Origin: JBBDWJ01 sp040902925
GTDB taxonomy: Bacteria > Acidobacteriota > Terriglobia > Bryobacterales > UBA6623
DNA: 18,720 bases
Reading direction: 5' to 3'
NCBI GenBank assembly: GCA_040902925.1
Contig: JBBDWJ010000232.1
Coordinates: 1 to 18,720 of the forward strand
The notes under the pieces were generated by a model. That model saw only the letters and a program-made list of their open reading frames with translations. It had not been told where the DNA came from and did not search any database. Shown one piece after another: positions 6,895-13,798 of this stretch. A program made the position numbers and the translations under genes. Within the stretch, counting starts at the first letter, position 1. Each line of letters begins with the position of its first letter.

Positions 6895-8208
6895 ATGGAA
6901 ACGCTACAGGGGGCAAATCCCCCGGAAATGATGAACGGGCCCCTTCGCTTCTGCATGATCACGACGTTCTACCCGCCTTATAGCTTTGGCGGGGACGCGA
7001 TTTACGTTCACCGTCTGTGCACCGAGCTGGTCAATCGAGGCCACGAAGTCGACGTCATCCACTGCGCCGATTCTTACCACCTGTTTCACACCGACACGAG
7101 CCAGCGGACCTTTCCGGTCAGCCGCGGCATCACGCAGCACAAGCTGAGTAGCGCGTTCGGCCCGCTTTCGCCGCTGCTGTCGCACCAAACCGGCATGCCG
7201 CTGCTCAAGACCAGGGATATCCAGCGCGTGCTGGCTGCCAAGCAATTTCACGTCATCCACTTTCACAATATTTCGCTATTCGGCGCGGGCGTGCTGGCGC
7301 TGGAGCCGGCCTATCCTGTTCTCAAACTCTACACGGTGCACGATCACTGGCTGGTGTGCCCAATGAGCGTGCTGTGGAAGAACCGCAGCCGTGCGTGCGA
7401 CAAACCGACCTGCGTGCGATGCGCGATTCGCTCGCACCGGCCCCCGCAGCTCTGGCGCAGCACCGGGTTGCTCGAACGCTCCGCCGCGCACGTTGACCGG
7501 TTCCTGGCGCCGAGCCGCTTCTGCCACGATATGCACCGCAGCCGTGGATTCCACGGCCGCATGGAGGTGCTTCCCGAGTTTGTGCCGCTGGACGCGGCGG
7601 ACGACTCTGGCCCCATAGAAATGCTCCACGAGCGGCCTTACTTTCTTTTTGTCGGCCGCCTGGAAAAACTTAAAGGGGTCGACGAAATCCTGCCGCATTT
7701 TCGCGGCGAGGGCTCCTATGACCTGCTGGTGTTGGGAACGGGCACGCACGAAAGCTCACTGCGCAAACAAGCGGCGGGCATGCCGCGGGTGCGTTTCGTA
7801 GGCTGGGTGAGCCAGGACGATATCCATCGCTATTACCGCGGCGCGCTGGGCGTTGTGGTGCCGTCGGTTACCTACGAAACTTTTGGCATCGTTGTGATCG
7901 AAGCGCTGGCGCATCGCGTACCTGTTGTCGTCAACAACTTGGGCGCGCTGCCGGAGGTTGCCCAAGAGAGCGGCGGGGGGCTGGTCTACAATACCCAGGA
8001 GGAATTGCGCGGGCACTTGGACCGCTTGGCGCGCGACGCCGATCTTCGCAACACGCTGGCCGAGCGAGGCCATCAGTCGGTGCTCGAAAATTACAGCCCA
8101 GAAGCCCACATGCGCCGTTATCAGGGATTGATTGTAGACGCTTGGCGGGAGAAATTTGGCGCCGCGCAATCCGATGGCCGCGTCCTGGCGAAGCAAAGCA
8201 TCGCTTGA
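6895..8208 (+). CDS. GT4-family glycosyltransferase
   Basis: A GT-B fold retaining glycosyltransferase of about 437 residues, using a nucleotide sugar to extend a glycan, lipid or polysaccharide in the cytoplasm. N-terminal marks are MITTFYPPYSFGGDAIYVHRL (acceptor-side glycine-rich loop) and VIHFHN. The C-terminal donor domain has FVGRLEKLKGVD and the E-x7-E motif ETFGIVVIE at about residue 327. A cysteine cluster around DHWLVCP...CDKPTCVRC looks like the metal-binding insert seen in some GT4 enzymes. The ATG at 6895 has AGGGAGG very close before it (two-base gap); ATGs at 6928 and 6931 are alternatives, and the last fits the family start best. It is followed 119 bases later by a GT-C-like membrane protein, hinting at a shared cell-envelope glycan pathway. 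The exact substrate cannot be told. Confidence 0.85.
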   Translation: METLQGANPPEMMNGPLRFCMITTFYPPYSFGGDAIYVHRLCTELVNRGHEVDVIHCADSYHLFHTDTSQRTFPVSRGITQHKLSSAFGPLSPLLSHQTGMPLLKTRDIQRVLAAKQFHVIHFHNISLFGAGVLALEPAYPVLKLYTVHDHWLVCPMSVLWKNRSRACDKPTCVRCAIRSHRPPQLWRSTGLLERSAAHVDRFLAPSRFCHDMHRSRGFHGRMEVLPEFVPLDAADDSGPIEMLHERPYFLFVGRLEKLKGVDEILPHFRGEGSYDLLVLGTGTHESSLRKQAAGMPRVRFVGWVSQDDIHRYYRGALGVVVPSVTYETFGIVVIEALAHRVPVVVNNLGALPEVAQESGGGLVYNTQEELRGHLDRLARDADLRNTLAERGHQSVLENYSPEAHMRRYQGLIVDAWREKFGAAQSDGRVLAKQSIA

Positions 8209-8327
8209 GTTTTCGAATCCCCGTGGATGCACGACGCGAAGGTTCGCCTGCCTGTCCGAATCCATCCGCCCGATCCGCCGCGCGGCGGACGGCTCCTTAG
8301 AATAGAAGTCTTCCTACCGACCAGTAC
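8209..8327. other. Short spacer with 16-base palindrome
   Basis: A perfect GC palindrome, TCCGCCGCGCGGCGGA (8274-8289), lies 38 bases before the membrane-protein start. It has no T-run, so it is not a standard terminator. No gene or RNA is recognised in this spacer. Confidence 0.45.
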
Positions 8328-9995
8328 ATGAGCCGGCGACGCAGCAAGCAGCGAAATCAAGGTCCAGGGGCCGAGGAGCGCCTTGGCGCCGGTGCTGCGC
8401 AGCCTGTCTCGAAACAGCAAAATCCCGCCGCTTCCGCCGGAGCGAACGTGCCGGAAGCAGGGCTTACCTCTAAGGAATGGATTACCGCCGGTTTGGCGCT
8501 GCTGGTGATCTTCGCGTGCCTGGCGACTTGGTTTCAGTTCGACTTCAGCGACGTGATGGGTTACTACTCGATGTTCGCCGGGGCGCTGCTGAACGGTCGG
8601 CTGTCTCTCGATATCACACCCGACCAGGCTCAATTGATGGACATGATCCCCTACCAGGGCCGCTACTACCTGCAATGGGGGCCGACGCCCGGGCTGTTTC
8701 ATCTCGTTCCGCGTGTTTTCGGAGTGAATCTTTCCGATCGCGTGGCGTGTCTGCTTGCCGGCTGGCTCAGCTCGCTACTGTTTCTGCAAATCACGCTGAC
8801 GCTGCGCCGACGCCATTTTCCGGCGCTGCCTAAGTGGGTGTGCATCGCATCGTTCTGGATGTTTGCGCTGGGGAGCCCGACCGCGCTGGTGGTTTTGCGG
8901 CCCACGATCTACAACGAATCGATTGCGATTGCCGCAGCCGGCTTTCTCGGCGCGTTCGCAGCCTTCCTGTGCTATCAGGAGCGCCCGACGGCCGGCACGG
9001 CCTTGCTGTGCGGCCTGGGCGTGACCGTGGCGTTTACGACGCGCATCACGCTGGCGATCTATGCCGTGATGCTGTTTGCGGGGCTGGCCGCGGTCGAGTG
9101 GCTGCGCCGCGAGAGCTGGCAGCCGGCGGTACGGCGCCTGGCTGTCTACGCATTACCTATCGTGCTCGGCATCGTTGTGCAGCTCGTCTACAACCAGGGG
9201 CGCTTCGGCTCGCCGTGGTCTTACTTTCCGGAATACAGTCCCGGGTCGGCGACGCTGCTGCCGGCGTTCCGGCTGGAGCGGGTCCCCGAGAACATCCGGC
9301 ATTACCTGCTTTCGGTGCCGGAGCTGAGTAACGATTTCCCCTGGGTGGCGCACCGCGGCTGGCAGCCGATCGAGAAGGTGATTCGCGCCGAGGCGATGTC
9401 GTCGATGCTGCTCGGAACGCCGGTATTGCTGCTGGGTCTTTGGGCGTTGCGGTTGTTTCGCCCGAAAGCAGAATATCCGGTGGACCTGAAGTTGGCGGTG
9501 GGGCTAGCCGGCGTGTCAGGCCTGCTCGTGTTCGCGGTCATGCTTACGTTTCATTCGGCCAGCCGCCGCTACATGCAGGATTTTCTGCCGATGCTACTGG
9601 TGGTCGCCTTCGCCGGCGCGGCGAGCTTGTGGAAACCGGGCGCGAATTGGCGCGTGTGCCGCGCGCCGGCGCTCGTGCTGTTGCTCTACATGACCGCCTT
9701 CCACGCGCACCTGGCGTTCATGCACTCGTTTGTTTCGCTGCCTTCGGACCTGAACGTGGTGCGCGCCGTAGCGGATTTCAGTCCCTGGGTGCGGCGCGTC
9801 CTTCCGGGGCCAAACCTTGACCGCGAAGAAGCAGTCGCGCGCAACGACCTGGGAACGCTGTATCTGCGGCAGCGGCGCTTCCACCAGGCGCTGGCCGAGT
9901 TTCAGCGCGCCGAAGTGTTGATGCCCGACTCCGAGGTGATCCGGAAGAACGCCCGCTTGGCGGAGCGCCTGACCGGCCGCACGAACTCACCGTGA
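8328..9995 (+). CDS. Polytopic membrane protein, GT-C-like, with C-terminal TPR
   Basis: A 555-residue integral membrane protein. Residues 1-45 are a charged, cytoplasmic-looking tail; the first membrane segment is about 49-66, followed by roughly ten more hydrophobic segments up to about 465. The layout (an acidic/polar loop after the first helix containing DFSDVMGYYSMFAGALL, then GRYYLQWGPTPG) is like lipid-linked-sugar GT-C transferases such as the PMT/ArnT group, but no defining catalytic motif can be assigned. The last 60 residues are soluble and contain one TPR-like unit (NDLGTLYLRQRRFHQALAEFQRAEVLMP). The start ATG at 8328 has no clear Shine-Dalgarno. Its neighbour upstream is a GT4 glycosyltransferase, in the same orientation. 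I do not recognise a specific function. Confidence 0.7.
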   Translation: MSRRRSKQRNQGPGAEERLGAGAAQPVSKQQNPAASAGANVPEAGLTSKEWITAGLALLVIFACLATWFQFDFSDVMGYYSMFAGALLNGRLSLDITPDQAQLMDMIPYQGRYYLQWGPTPGLFHLVPRVFGVNLSDRVACLLAGWLSSLLFLQITLTLRRRHFPALPKWVCIASFWMFALGSPTALVVLRPTIYNESIAIAAAGFLGAFAAFLCYQERPTAGTALLCGLGVTVAFTTRITLAIYAVMLFAGLAAVEWLRRESWQPAVRRLAVYALPIVLGIVVQLVYNQGRFGSPWSYFPEYSPGSATLLPAFRLERVPENIRHYLLSVPELSNDFPWVAHRGWQPIEKVIRAEAMSSMLLGTPVLLLGLWALRLFRPKAEYPVDLKLAVGLAGVSGLLVFAVMLTFHSASRRYMQDFLPMLLVVAFAGAASLWKPGANWRVCRAPALVLLLYMTAFHAHLAFMHSFVSLPSDLNVVRAVADFSPWVRRVLPGPNLDREEAVARNDLGTLYLRQRRFHQALAEFQRAEVLMPDSEVIRKNARLAERLTGRTNSP

Positions 9996-10100
9996 CGCGT
10001 ATCGCCGGTTCTCCGTGAACACTCCCCCTCGAATTCTTCCGATAGCCGCTGGCCGGGGGTTGATCCTCACGAGGATTGGTGCGGCGTTGCGGACTCCGTG

Positions 10101-10526
10101 CTACTTGGCCGGTGGCTTGATGGGCGACAGCGGCACGTCCCAGTGCGCTTCCAGCAGCTCGAAACGCCGCTGCTCTTCCTTGCGGAAGGTTTCGTAGTCC
10201 GGATAAAGCTTGCGGGCGATCTGCTCTTCCTGGCTAGGCTCGCCCATCGCTGCCCAACTGGCGAAGGTGATAGTGACCATGAAGGTCCAGTCGTTGCGGC
10301 CGTCGCCGTGAAAGCGCGGCCGGTAGACCTTCAGCTCTTTGATGCGGCCGCGTTCCTTCTCGGCGTTCATGATTGGATAGTGGTTCTTCATGTAGAGCCG
10401 TTCGTACTCCTGTTGGAAGCCCCACTTCACTTTGTAGAAGTAGGCGACTTCGACGGGCTCGTCTTGTTGGGCCACAGCGGCGGGGGCGAGCAGTAGGGCG
10501 GCGAGAAGAGTCCAGATCAGTTTCAT
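10101..10526 (-). CDS. Small exported protein of unknown function
   Basis: A 141-residue protein with a clear Sec signal peptide: MKLIWTLLAALLLAPAAVAQ, probable cleavage after AVA. The mature part is compact, charged and without cysteines or membrane segments; it begins VEVAYFYKVKWGFQQEYERLY and has a WTFMVTITFASWAAM strand, reminiscent of small ferredoxin-like alpha/beta-barrel proteins (Dabb/NIPSNAP-like fold), but this is a guess from secondary structure. The start at 10524-10526 is set by AGGAG seven bases upstream; the frame continues upstream without homology. It converges on the membrane-protein gene ending at 9995, with a 105-base gap. A periplasmic location is likely. Confidence 0.7.
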   Translation of the reverse strand: MKLIWTLLAALLLAPAAVAQQDEPVEVAYFYKVKWGFQQEYERLYMKNHYPIMNAEKERGRIKELKVYRPRFHGDGRNDWTFMVTITFASWAAMGEPSQEEQIARKLYPDYETFRKEEQRRFELLEAHWDVPLSPIKPPAK

Positions 10527-10648
10527 GCGGTTTCTCCTGAGTTCCCTATTATGGCGCGGCTGGCTAAGCGCTGAATCCACATTGCGCTTGCGCACTCCTG
10601 ATCGAAGCTCGCGCAAACCGGGGCGACCAGAACGGCTTTGCGCAGGAA

Positions 10649-10820
10649 AATCGCCGCGATCCGAGCCCTACCCGCGAGGGTGGGGCCACACAATTCAAAA
10701 CGCAGCGATGCCTACATCTGCGAATCGTCCCCGCCCGCGTTGGATCGCGATGGGACAGCGACGCCTAATATGCAAAAGGCCCCACCCTTGCGGGTAGGGC
10801 TCGGATCGCCGGCGGCGATT
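10649..10820. repeat. Large inverted-repeat pair, REPIN-like
   Basis: The left arm (10649-10687) and right arm (10778-10820) are reverse complements over about 39 bases, with a single mismatch in the loop and a 4-base insertion (CGGC) in the right arm. Each arm is itself an imperfect hairpin: GCCCTACCC, a four-base loop (GCGA or GCAA), GGGTGGGGC, with one T-G pair. About 90 unrelated bases separate the arms. Two hairpin units in opposite orientation is the plan of REP doublets (REPINs) mobilised by REP-associated transposases; no transposase is present here. Confidence 0.7.
10774..10801 (-). terminator. Probable intrinsic terminator of archease-rtcB operon
   Basis: Read on the minus strand, GCCCTACCC, loop GCAA, GGGTGGGGC forms a 9-bp stem with one G-T pair, followed by C and TTTT. 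It lies about 50 bases after the rtcB stop. The mirror copy of the hairpin on the left (10665-10686) has no T-run on either strand side that would serve a plus-strand transcript. The same bases belong to the inverted-repeat pair, so a repeat may have been co-opted as terminator. Confidence 0.55.
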
Positions 10821-10849
10821 GCAGAAACCTCGCGATCGTAGCGGCCAAC

Positions 10850-12292
10850 TCACCCCTTGATCACGCCCATCGGCCGCAGTCTCGCCACCTTCTTCGCCAG
10901 CCCGGCATTGTGCACCACTTCGATCACTTCGTCCACGTCCTTATAAGCCTCGGGAATCTCTTCCAGAATGCCTTTCTTCGTCTCGCTGCGGATGTAGATG
11001 CCGGCGTCTTCGAGGCTTTTGAGCACGCTTTGCAGGTCGCGCCCTTTTTTGGCGGCGGCGCGGCTCAACAGGCGGCCGGCTCCGTGGCAGGTGGTTCCGA
11101 ACGTCTCGTTCATCGAGCCTTGCTGGCCCGCCAGCACCCACGATGCCGTGCCCATGCTGCCTGGAATGAACACCGGCTGGCCGACGCTGCGGTAGACGGG
11201 CGTCACCTCGGGATGCCCCGGCGGGAACGCACGCGTAGCGCCCTTGCGGTGCACCAACACGTCGCGCTTTTTGCCATCAACTTCGTGGCGCTCGTGCTTG
11301 GCGATGTTGTGGCATACGTCGTAGATCAGATCGAGCTGCGTCGCCTCGCCAAAAATTCGCTTGAACGCGCCGCGCAAGAAATGCGTGATGCCCTGGCGGT
11401 TGGCCCAGGCAAAGTTGGCGGCCCCGCGCATGGCCGAGAGATACGCTTGGCCTTCCTTGGATTGCACCGGGACGCAGGCAAGCTGGCGGTCGGGGATCTC
11501 GATGCCGTACTTCTTCATCGCCGCACCCATCTCGCGCAGAAAATCGGTGCAGACCTGGTGACCGAGGCCGCGCGAGCCGGAGTGGATCAGCACCACGACC
11601 TGGTTTTTGGCGAGGCCCATGGCGCGCGCCGCGTCGTCGTCGGCGATCTGATCGACGTACTGCACTTCGAGGAAGTGATTGCCGCTTCCGAGGGTACCGA
11701 TTTGGGGCCGGCCGCGTTCCTTGGCGCGATCCGACACATCGGCTGGGTCCGCGTCGCCGAGCGCGCCGCCGGCTTCGGCGTATTCAGCGTCGCGCGGCTC
11801 GCCGTAGCCGTGGCGGACCATCCAGCCCGCGCCCTCGACGAGCACGTGGTCGAGTTCCTTGGGGCTGATCTTGACGAAGCCCGAGCCGCCGGTGCCGCAC
11901 GGCACGTCGCGAAAAATCTGGTTGACCAGATCACGCAGCTTGGGGCGCACCTCGGGCTCGCTGAGGTTGGCGCGCACCAGCCGAACGCCGCAGTTAATGT
12001 CGAAGCCGACGCCTCCCGGCGAAACCACGCCGCTCGACATGTCGGTGGCGCACACGCCGCCGATCGGAAAGCCGTAACCCTGGTGGATGTCGGGCATTGC
12101 CAGGCTCGAGCCCACGATGCCGGGCAGCGTCGCGACGTTGGCGGCCTGCTCGAGCGAGGCATCTTTCGCAATCTTGTCGAGGATCGACTTGCTGGCGTAG
12201 ACCCGCACGTCGGTGCGCATGCCGCGGCGCTTGTCTTGCGGGATCCGCCAGCGGTAGTCGTCGATTTTTTCGAGTTGGGCGATCAGACTCAT
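10850..12292 (-). CDS. rtcB: RNA-splicing ligase RtcB
   Basis: GTP- and Mn2+-dependent RNA ligase joining 2',3'-cyclic phosphate (3'-phosphate) ends to 5'-OH ends, used for RNA repair or tRNA splicing. The 480 residues match the usual full length, with no intein. Visible active-site residues are Asp98 and Cys101 (GFDINCG), His206 (GNHF), His237 (IHSGSRGLGHQ), His328 (VCHN) and the guanylated His403 (TCHGAGR). The archease gene ends 27 bases upstream on the same strand, so the two form an operon. The ATG at 12290-12292 gives MSLIAQLEKID. A GC hairpin with TTTT follows the gene. No rtcA, RtcR or sigma-54-type regulator is in the window. Confidence 0.95.
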   Translation of the reverse strand: MSLIAQLEKIDDYRWRIPQDKRRGMRTDVRVYASKSILDKIAKDASLEQAANVATLPGIVGSSLAMPDIHQGYGFPIGGVCATDMSSGVVSPGGVGFDINCGVRLVRANLSEPEVRPKLRDLVNQIFRDVPCGTGGSGFVKISPKELDHVLVEGAGWMVRHGYGEPRDAEYAEAGGALGDADPADVSDRAKERGRPQIGTLGSGNHFLEVQYVDQIADDDAARAMGLAKNQVVVLIHSGSRGLGHQVCTDFLREMGAAMKKYGIEIPDRQLACVPVQSKEGQAYLSAMRGAANFAWANRQGITHFLRGAFKRIFGEATQLDLIYDVCHNIAKHERHEVDGKKRDVLVHRKGATRAFPPGHPEVTPVYRSVGQPVFIPGSMGTASWVLAGQQGSMNETFGTTCHGAGRLLSRAAAKKGRDLQSVLKSLEDAGIYIRSETKKGILEEIPEAYKDVDEVIEVVHNAGLAKKVARLRPMGVIKG

Positions 12293-12319
12293 GGGCCAGG
12301 CTCAGCGGTCCAAAAGGAC

Positions 12320-12739
12320 TCAGATATCCAAAAACACTTGCGATTCCCAGCGCCCGTTGCGCTGCTCGACCTTGAGCTCATAGTAGGTCACGGCTTTAAC
12401 GATCAGCGTCCAGGGATGGCGTTTGGGGTCGCGTGGCTCGCCGGCCAGCCGGGCTTTGAGTCGCGTGGGCGTGACCTCATCCACCCAAAAACGCTTGGGG
12501 GCGAAAGCGTCGGAATCGAACAGGTAGAGGATCTCGTTGAGCCAGTCGACCAGCAGCGATTCATAGTTCTCGCTCTCGAGCTCGACGCTTTTCTGCTCGC
12601 GCTCCTCGACGGCCGAAGTGTCGGCGGATAGCGCCAGCATCGCCCGCGCCGAGTTCTCGAACAGTTCGGCGGCCGTGGCTCCCCAGGCGCGAAAACCGGT
12701 GTCGGCGGTATGATCGAGGGTCTCAAACGGCTCGTTCAT
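12320..12739 (-). CDS. Archease, RtcB activator
   Basis: A 139-residue archease that promotes RtcB guanylylation and multiple turnover by a Ca2+/metal-dependent mechanism. Family marks are LDHTADTGFRAWG near the N-terminus (Asp9, His10, Asp13 region), LLVDWLNEILYLFD in the middle, IVKAVTYYELKVE and the C-terminal FLDI tail with its conserved acidic residue. Length is normal. It directly precedes rtcB, matching the known archease-rtcB gene pairing. The start ATG at 12737-12739 is only 21 bases from the divergent rsmI start, so the promoters of the two directions must lie within or overlap the opposing genes. Confidence 0.92.
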   Translation of the reverse strand: MNEPFETLDHTADTGFRAWGATAAELFENSARAMLALSADTSAVEEREQKSVELESENYESLLVDWLNEILYLFDSDAFAPKRFWVDEVTPTRLKARLAGEPRDPKRHPWTLIVKAVTYYELKVEQRNGRWESQVFLDI

Positions 12740-12760
12740 GCTCGTTTTTGCTTGAAAATC

Positions 12761-13618
12761 ATGGCCGGCGCGATTTATCTGGTGGCGACGCCGATTGGCA
12801 ACCTGGAGGATATCACCCTGCGGGCATTACGTACGCTGCGCGAAGCCGACGTGATCGCGTGCGAGGATACCCGCCACACGCGCAAGCTGCTGACCCATTT
12901 CGAAATTCAGAAGCCGGTGCTGAGCTACCACGAGCACAACGAGGCTCATCGGGCTAGCGAACTGGTCGAGCGCGCGCAAGCAGGGCAATCGGTAGCCGTG
13001 GTTACCGACGCCGGCATGCCGGGAATTTCGGACCCTGGTTTTCGAGTCGTTCGCGCCGCGATTGAGGCCGGGGTGGCCGTGGTCAGCATCCCCGGGCCTG
13101 CTGCCGTCGTGGCTGCGCTGGCTGCCTCGGGCCTGCCGACGGATTCGTTCCATTTCGCGGGCTTTTTGCCTGCCAAAAAGGGGCAGAGGCGGAAGGCGAT
13201 CGAGGCCCTCGCCGGCATCGAGGCGACCCTGGTTTTCTACGAAGCGCCCCATCGTGTCATCGAGACTCTCGACGAGGTTCGGAACGTCCTCGGCGACCGC
13301 CCGGCAGTGGTGGCTCGCGAACTGACGAAGGTTCATGAGGAGTTTCTGCGCGGGACCACCAGCGAGGTGCTTGCCGAATTGAACTCTCGAACTACCATCA
13401 AGGGCGAGATTACGGTTCTGATCGGGCGGCGGGAGAAGACGGCAGGCGCTGTGGTGGCGGATTCAGCCGAACCTTTGTCCGCGCGCGTGGCCGCGCTGAT
13501 GGCCGAAGAAGGTCTGCCTCGCATGGAAGCGATCAAGCGTGCGGCACGCGAGCGCGGAATCTCGAAACGCGAAGCCTATGCGCTTTTTGAGGCGGACCGG
13601 GATTCAGACGAGGATTAG
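12761..13618 (+). CDS. rsmI: 16S rRNA (cytidine1402-2'-O)-methyltransferase
   Basis: SAM-dependent tetrapyrrole-methylase-fold enzyme that 2'-O-methylates C1402 of 16S rRNA at the P-site. It has 285 residues, the usual length. Recognisable segments are LVATPIGNLEDITLRAL (7-23), ACEDTRHTRKLL (34-45), VTDAGMPGISDPG (81-93), IPGPAAVVAAL (109-119), FAGFLPAKKGQR, and FYEAPHRVIETL. The ATG at 12761 gives MAGAIYLVATPIGN; the longer open frame to 12710 overlaps archease on the other strand and has no homology. No clear Shine-Dalgarno precedes it. It is divergent from archease with a 21-base gap. The C-terminal tail is acidic (DRDSDED). Confidence 0.95.
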   Translation: MAGAIYLVATPIGNLEDITLRALRTLREADVIACEDTRHTRKLLTHFEIQKPVLSYHEHNEAHRASELVERAQAGQSVAVVTDAGMPGISDPGFRVVRAAIEAGVAVVSIPGPAAVVAALAASGLPTDSFHFAGFLPAKKGQRRKAIEALAGIEATLVFYEAPHRVIETLDEVRNVLGDRPAVVARELTKVHEEFLRGTTSEVLAELNSRTTIKGEITVLIGRREKTAGAVVADSAEPLSARVAALMAEEGLPRMEAIKRAARERGISKREAYALFEADRDSDED

Positions 13619-13798
13619 GAAGGTCGCGAAGGACCAGTCGTCTAGGGATCAGGCGCTGCCGGCTAGCTTCTGCGAAGCATCAGCGTGGACAGACGTCGCC
13701 GCTTCGCGGCGAAGGACCGGCAAGAGTGCCGGTCCTCACTTCAGCCGCTATCATGAAGGGCGCGTCTTCGGGACGACTGTTCCGAGGTCGCGGAATTT
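13619..13798. other. Spacer between rsmI and the selenoprotein gene
   Basis: The spacer carries the second copy of the double hairpin (13696-13736). The hairpins could stop rsmI transcripts but lack a T-run. No promoter with a good match was found before 13799. No gene is recognised. Confidence 0.5.
13696..13736. repeat. Compound double hairpin, copy 2
   Basis: The first stem-loop is TCGCCGC (13696-13702), TTC, GCGGCGA (13706-13712). Immediately after it comes AGGACCGGCA (13713-13722), loop AGAG, TGCCGGTCCT (13727-13736), then CACTT. Order, spacing, RGAG-like loop and CTT-containing tail match the copy at 604-642, while stem bases differ in a compensated way. Confidence 0.7.

Larger units (their letters stand above)
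10527..10849. other. Spacer between rtcB and the exported-protein gene
   Basis: This 323-base spacer lies between two minus-strand genes. It contains the large inverted pair at 10649-10820 and a probable rtcB terminator at 10774-10801, both listed separately. The part nearest the exported-protein gene (10527-10648) should carry its promoter, but no convincing -35/-10 pair was found. No gene is recognised. Confidence 0.5.

Noticed and set aside
8208..8224. TTCGAATCCCC resembling a tRNA T-loop
   Set aside because: No matching acceptor, D or anticodon arms could be drawn around it; bases upstream are glycosyltransferase coding sequence.
10030..10080. Weak hairpin GATCCT-CACG-AGGATT as a bidirectional terminator between converging genes
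   Set aside because: Six pairs including a wobble, no T-run on either side; too weak to call.
10910..12631. 573-codon ORF on the plus strand opposite rtcB and archease
   Set aside because: Shadow of GC-rich coding DNA; the minus strand has full-length RtcB and archease with active-site residues.
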